Shown in pieces: positions 60,582 through 64,000 of a stretch of DNA of 64,000 nt. The stretch covers positions 124,001 to 188,000 of the forward strand of contig NZ_WVID01000013.1 of assembly GCF_010091925.1 (NCBI RefSeq). The letters run 5' to 3'. The stretch comes from Nostoc sp. B(2019). GTDB taxonomy: Bacteria > Cyanobacteriota > Cyanobacteriia > Cyanobacteriales > Nostocaceae. How positions within the stretch are numbered: position 1 is the stretch's first letter; every line of letters starts with the position of its first letter. The notes under the pieces were generated by a model. The model did not search any database, was not told the origin of the DNA, and saw nothing but the letters and a program-made list of their open reading frames with translations. Position numbers and translations under genes: made by a program.

Positions 60582-62597
60582 CTAAACTCTCACCCATTTC
60601 AATACCTTGGGGTCTTTCTCGTAGCGGTAAGTCAAGCCATCGTTAGTAGTGATGAATTTGCCTTGACTAGCCTTACTTCTGATGGTGTTAATAGGAGAGT
60701 CTGTTAACGTCTGCATTTCCTTATGTGAAAGACCTGAGATTGTACCTATTTCTGATTGAGTTTGAGGTTCATTCTGGGGTAAAATATCGATTGTGGCTTG
60801 AGCATTTTCGGGAGTATTGGTAATCATTTCTTTTGCTTTTTGCAGCCGATAATCCTGCACAGTCACAAGTTGCCAACTAGAATCTTGTGAAAGTTCTAGA
60901 ACCCATTGATGATAATTAAATAGGCTCTCCCGATGTCCAACACTAAGAAAGGTTGTTTTCGTTTCTTGCAATTGTTGATATAAATTGCCTTCATTTTTCA
61001 AATCTAAAGCACTCGTTGCTTCATCTAAGATAGTAAAGCTCGGACGAGTCACTAACTGTCTTGCAAAAGCAAGACGTTGTTGTTCTCCTAACGATAATAT
61101 ATTCTCCCAAGGAACTTCTGTATCAAAGCCATCGACTCGACTGAGCAAGTTTTGTAAGTTAACTTGTCGCAAAACTTCTTCAAGTTCTGCGTCGCTCATT
61201 TGACGATTTGTCTGAGGATAGAGTAATTGTTCGCGTAAAGTTCCCAAAATTATGTAAGGACGTTGGGGTAAAAATAAGACTTCTTCTAGAGGAGGTCGCA
61301 CCAGACAACCAGTACCCGCATTCCACAAACCAGCGATCGCTCTCAATAGAGAACTCTTACCTCGACCACTCGGCCCAACAATTAATAAACCTTCTCCCGG
61401 TTGAACAGATAGTGACAAATCTTCAACGATTACCTGCTCATAGTCTGGTGTTTGTAAGGTGACATCCTCAAAAGCGAGACGGTTTTCTTCTATAGTTTTA
61501 ATGATACTTACATTTTCGGGTTGTTTAGTAACAGCTTCTAGGGCATTTGAAAACTCAGCTAAACGCTCAACGTAACTGGAAAATCGCCCTGAAGTTCCGA
61601 ATTCATTGATTAAATCTGCCATAGCATTAGCAAAAAAACCGGTAGCTAAACTGGCTTGACCAACTTGTCCGAAATCAATTTCACCATTAATATATAAAGG
61701 CCCAAGTACTAAAAACGGAAATATTTGGATAACAGCCTGATATCCTCTGTTAAAAAGTTCCTTACCTCTCTCCCAATTAATCTTGCGTTCAGCACTTTTC
61801 AGAACATTACTAAATCTTCGCTGAATTATATTTGATTCTTGGTCTTCTCCCTGAAAAAAAGCTATCGATTCAGCGTGATTCCGAACATGAGTTAGAGAAT
61901 AATTGTACTCGGCTTTCAGTTCAAGTTCTTCTTGATTAATCTTATTTAATTCTTGAGTTAAGTAAATAGCAATTAAATTGCCTATGATCGTATAAACAAG
62001 CATAACAACAGCGATCTGTTGGGAAATTGACCAGACAATTATTAAAAAGGTCGTCATTTCCAGTACTTTTTCTAAGAAAGTAGCTGAAAAACTCAGAGCA
62101 TTACTGGTAACGGGTTCAATTTCTTGGGATAGACGTTGATCTGGATTATCAATATCGGATTTAAAGTTGATTCTATAATAGGCACGATTGTTTAAATATT
62201 TTGATAAGATGCGGTTATTTAGCCATTTATACCAATCAAGAGCGATTTTTTTTCTAACAAATTTAGAAAATCCTACTAAAAAAGTTACGCTGATCAGACC
62301 AACACTGTAAAGCCCTAACGTTTCAAGAAACTTAGCAATATCTTTCTCTTCAATGATGACATTGACCAAACGGTTACTAATGAAAGTATTGGAGGCAGTT
62401 ACGCCCACAAGCGCGATTATTAATAAAATCAGAAGAACAAGCATCCCCCAGGCGCGAATCACATCTGAAAATGCTCTTTCTCCTGGCTCGGTTGGATACC
62501 AGTAAGGCCCTGCGATCGCTTTGACATTCTCCCAAAATTTATTAAAATCTGAAGAAGCATTCATTAAGGGTTGAATGAAAGAAACTTGGGTTGGCAT
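60582..62597 (-). CDS. SbmA/YddA-type ABC exporter (ABC_membrane_2 + ATPase)
   Basis: 671 residues. Six-helix permease (about 45-320) followed by an ATPase with Walker A GPSGRGKSS (about 408-416), signature LSLGEQQR (about 501-508) and Walker B FTILDE (about 521-526). This fold is that of McyH and similar exporters encoded in cyanobacterial peptide clusters. A C-terminal extension (about 580-671), beyond the usual end, has a DGLTYRYEKDPKVLKW segment. It is on the opposite strand and 2 kb beyond the MFS gene, so its link with the peptide pathway is possible but unproved. Confidence 0.9.
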   Translation of the reverse strand: MPTQVSFIQPLMNASSDFNKFWENVKAIAGPYWYPTEPGERAFSDVIRAWGMLVLLILLIIALVGVTASNTFISNRLVNVIIEEKDIAKFLETLGLYSVGLISVTFLVGFSKFVRKKIALDWYKWLNNRILSKYLNNRAYYRINFKSDIDNPDQRLSQEIEPVTSNALSFSATFLEKVLEMTTFLIIVWSISQQIAVVMLVYTIIGNLIAIYLTQELNKINQEELELKAEYNYSLTHVRNHAESIAFFQGEDQESNIIQRRFSNVLKSAERKINWERGKELFNRGYQAVIQIFPFLVLGPLYINGEIDFGQVGQASLATGFFANAMADLINEFGTSGRFSSYVERLAEFSNALEAVTKQPENVSIIKTIEENRLAFEDVTLQTPDYEQVIVEDLSLSVQPGEGLLIVGPSGRGKSSLLRAIAGLWNAGTGCLVRPPLEEVLFLPQRPYIILGTLREQLLYPQTNRQMSDAELEEVLRQVNLQNLLSRVDGFDTEVPWENILSLGEQQRLAFARQLVTRPSFTILDEATSALDLKNEGNLYQQLQETKTTFLSVGHRESLFNYHQWVLELSQDSSWQLVTVQDYRLQKAKEMITNTPENAQATIDILPQNEPQTQSEIGTISGLSHKEMQTLTDSPINTIRSKASQGKFITTNDGLTYRYEKDPKVLKWVRV

Positions 62598-62676
62598 ATT
62601 CTAGAAATAAACTTTAAAAGTAACAGCAAAACTTGAAGAGTATCCCGCCAGTTTTAAGCAGACATGATATTTAAAT

Positions 62677-62727
62677 AATGGCCTTTGAGGTTTAATCCGG
62701 TGAAATCGGACTCAGAGGCCATTTTCT
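62677..62727 (-). terminator. Nested hairpin between the glycine-rich gene and the ABC gene
   Basis: AATGGCCTTTGAG pairs with CTCAGAGGCCATT with one mismatch, with an inner TCCG/CGGA hairpin. The - strand side is followed by ATTATTTAAATA. Likely terminates the 62855-63250 gene. Confidence 0.55.
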
Positions 62728-62854
62728 CGTTTTACCGCAATTTGGCGCGTTAGCGTACCCTTCCGGGAAAGCAAGCTATGCGCTTTCAACAGGATAAGGA
62801 ATCGCTTAACTTGATGCCATTAAAACTGGAATTTTAACGAATGTAATAGTGAAA

Positions 62855-63250
62855 TTATTCTTCGGTGATTTCAATTGTTTTTGGGGGCTGAACTTCTTCA
62901 AAATTATTAGTGATTGTTGGGTTAAGTTCATTTTTCAGCTTGAGTTTTAGATCCTCTGTGATAGGTAAATCTTTAATTTCTTTGAGAAGATATCTCACAG
63001 ATTCGGTTTTACGACGTTCTGTATAGATGTTCTTAAGAACGGCTTCAATTCCATATCCCGCTAAAGCTTCCCCTACAAGCGTTGTCAGACCAAGCACGCC
63101 TAGACCTCCAATGATGCCAAATGGGCCTCCCAATCCTGCAAGAGCAGCTACAACAGCGGAACCACCCACCATCCCTGATGCAGAGATTGCAATCACAAGA
63201 AGTATGCCAGGAAGACCCAGAGCAGCGATTTTTTTAACGACTTCATCCAT
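62855..63250 (-). CDS. Small glycine-rich two-helix membrane protein, 131 aa
   Basis: About the first 75 residues are two glycine-zipper-like hydrophobic helices (LGLPGILLVIAISASG and GGPFGIIGGLGVLGL). The rest is a charged helix and an acidic tail. I do not know the family name. Such small glycine-rich proteins in cyanobacteria often sit near patatin-like genes and could be membrane effectors or anchors. The ATG is 196 bp from the patatin stop. The 63251-63446 spacer shows nothing definite. Confidence 0.7.
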   Translation of the reverse strand: MDEVVKKIAALGLPGILLVIAISASGMVGGSAVVAALAGLGGPFGIIGGLGVLGLTTLVGEALAGYGIEAVLKNIYTERRKTESVRYLLKEIKDLPITEDLKLKLKNELNPTITNNFEEVQPPKTIEITEE

Positions 63251-63446
63251 GGTAATTACCTACAATCCTTGTAATTTTGGTTAAATCTTTATTAAGGGTA
63301 CTAGTATCTATTCACCCTTATTTGATAGCTTAGTGCTTAATCGAGATGGTGACTAATTTTTCCTTTTACATCTGAGATAGCCACCGTTCTTGGAGAGGTC
63401 AAATAGTCTTGGCCCGTTAGATCACCACTGCGTCCTGTTGTAAAAT

Positions 63447-64000
63447 TTAGTTGGACAAAATACTACACAACTCATCGATTTGTTGACTTTTTTCTGTAAT
63501 CAGTCGATGAGCTAAGGCTTTTAAATGACGAATATTTTCCGACTTGACATTATCTATTGCTTCCAAGTCACCCGTTAAGAATGTTTGAAACCGATAATAA
63601 GAACCTTTAATTTCTTTATCACCAGGCTCAAATAATCGTTCTAATTCTCCGGCTACTACTTCACTACCACCGTCCATCACAATATTTAAAAGCGGTCTTC
63701 CCCATTGCAACAGTCCCCAATTTTTGACTTCGTTATAAGTATAAACACTCGTGAGGGAACCCGTACCCAAGGAAACGACTAACATATCATCTGTATGTAG
63801 GACTGGTCTTTTGTCTTGTTTACTAATTTTCGCTTCCATAATCGCCAAATTAGCTGGATTATTAGCGATCAATCCTCCATCAACTAAAGTATAAAAGCCG
63901 TTGGGGTTATGAGAAGTAGCAACGCGATAGGGAGGAAAATAAGTCGGAGTAGCACTAGTTGCCATTGCTGCATCTGTGAGCGTAAAGCCTACGCTTAACT
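63447..64000 (-). CDS. Patatin-like phospholipase (start beyond the window edge)
   Basis: The frame is open to base 64000, and the visible ATG at 63965 is internal: the preceding codons read LTDAAM-ATSATPTYFPP. The DGGLIANNPA motif carries the catalytic Asp of the Ser-Asp dyad; the GxSxG serine would lie in the missing N-terminal part. LVVSLGTGS is also typical. The enzyme should release fatty acids from membrane lipids. In other systems patatins act in lipid turnover or as cell-killing effectors. Confidence 0.88.
   Translation of the reverse strand, partial: LSVGFTLTDAAMATSATPTYFPPYRVATSHNPNGFYTLVDGGLIANNPANLAIMEAKISKQDKRPVLHTDDMLVVSLGTGSLTSVYTYNEVKNWGLLQWGRPLLNIVMDGGSEVVAGELERLFEPGDKEIKGSYYRFQTFLTGDLEAIDNVKSENIRHLKALAHRLITEKSQQIDELCSILSN

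Overview
The window comes from a filamentous, probably heterocystous (Nostoc/Nodularia-like) cyanobacterium. The evidence is dense HIP1 octamers (GCGATCGC) throughout, cyanobacterial families (PRC-barrel/DUF2382, GUN4, FkbH-type NRPS loading, SxtJ), and many short interspersed repeats typical of Nostocales. No rRNA, tRNA, CRISPR array or transposase was seen.

Layout. (1) 1-5.5 kb: stress/membrane-type genes on the + strand: a PRC-barrel protein cut by the window edge, a small lipoprotein, a small hypothetical protein and a 1,051-residue membrane-anchored repeat protein with a clear terminator. (2) 5.7-13.8 kb, - strand: a phospho-signalling locus with a PknG-like Ser/Thr kinase carrying TPRs, a PP2C phosphatase, a VWA protein, an FHA protein, a four-helix-bundle-like membrane protein and a coiled-coil protein. 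Four of these carry zinc ribbons or are obvious partners. (3) 13.8-14.9 kb: non-coding, AT-rich, with 42-bp tandem repeats and a decayed reading frame. (4) 14.9-58.4 kb, almost all + strand: a large biosynthetic cluster. (5) 58.4-64 kb, - strand: GUN4 protein, SbmA/McyH-type ABC exporter, small glycine-rich membrane protein, and a patatin phospholipase cut by the window edge.

The biosynthetic cluster is best read as an aeruginosin-family pathway of the sulfated-glycerate branch (suomilide/banyaside/dysinosin type). The first NRPS (2,961 aa) is built as FkbH with an FkbM O-methyltransferase inserted in it, then ACP, sulfotransferase, C, A, PCP and E. That order predicts a 2-O-methyl-3-sulfo-glyceryl starter joined to an epimerised branched-chain residue. 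An APS kinase lies two genes downstream and could supply PAPS. Homologues of BacA, BacB and a BacC/AerF-like SDR (aerD, aerE, aerF) make the bicyclic proline-like core precursor from prephenate. A second NRPS (C-A-PCP-C-PCP) would add the core and the C-terminal amine. Candidate tailoring genes follow: a two-Rieske-domain oxygenase, an isoprenoid-synthase-fold enzyme, a second SDR, four paralogous 2-oxoglutarate/Fe(II) oxygenases, an MBOAT O-acyltransferase with an SGNH partner, a methyltransferase, a NodU-type carbamoyltransferase with SxtJ and DUF5989 companions and two more SGNH proteins, a radical SAM enzyme, an aldo/keto reductase and a GT4 glycosyltransferase. Transport candidates are an EamA exporter, an MFS exporter, an orphan oligopeptide-binding lipoprotein and perhaps the ABC exporter. 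The product assignment is inference from domain order and recalled chemistry; no search was run.

Repeats have entered coding sequence in several places: a nested repeat in the first NRPS condensation domain, a frame-sensitive heptamer array in the second NRPS, a shared 30-bp element in the second NRPS and the peptide-binding protein, and repeats forming the start and stop of one 2OG oxygenase. Start sites were moved from TTG to a downstream ATG/GTG wherever the upstream extension lay in repeat or unlike sequence.
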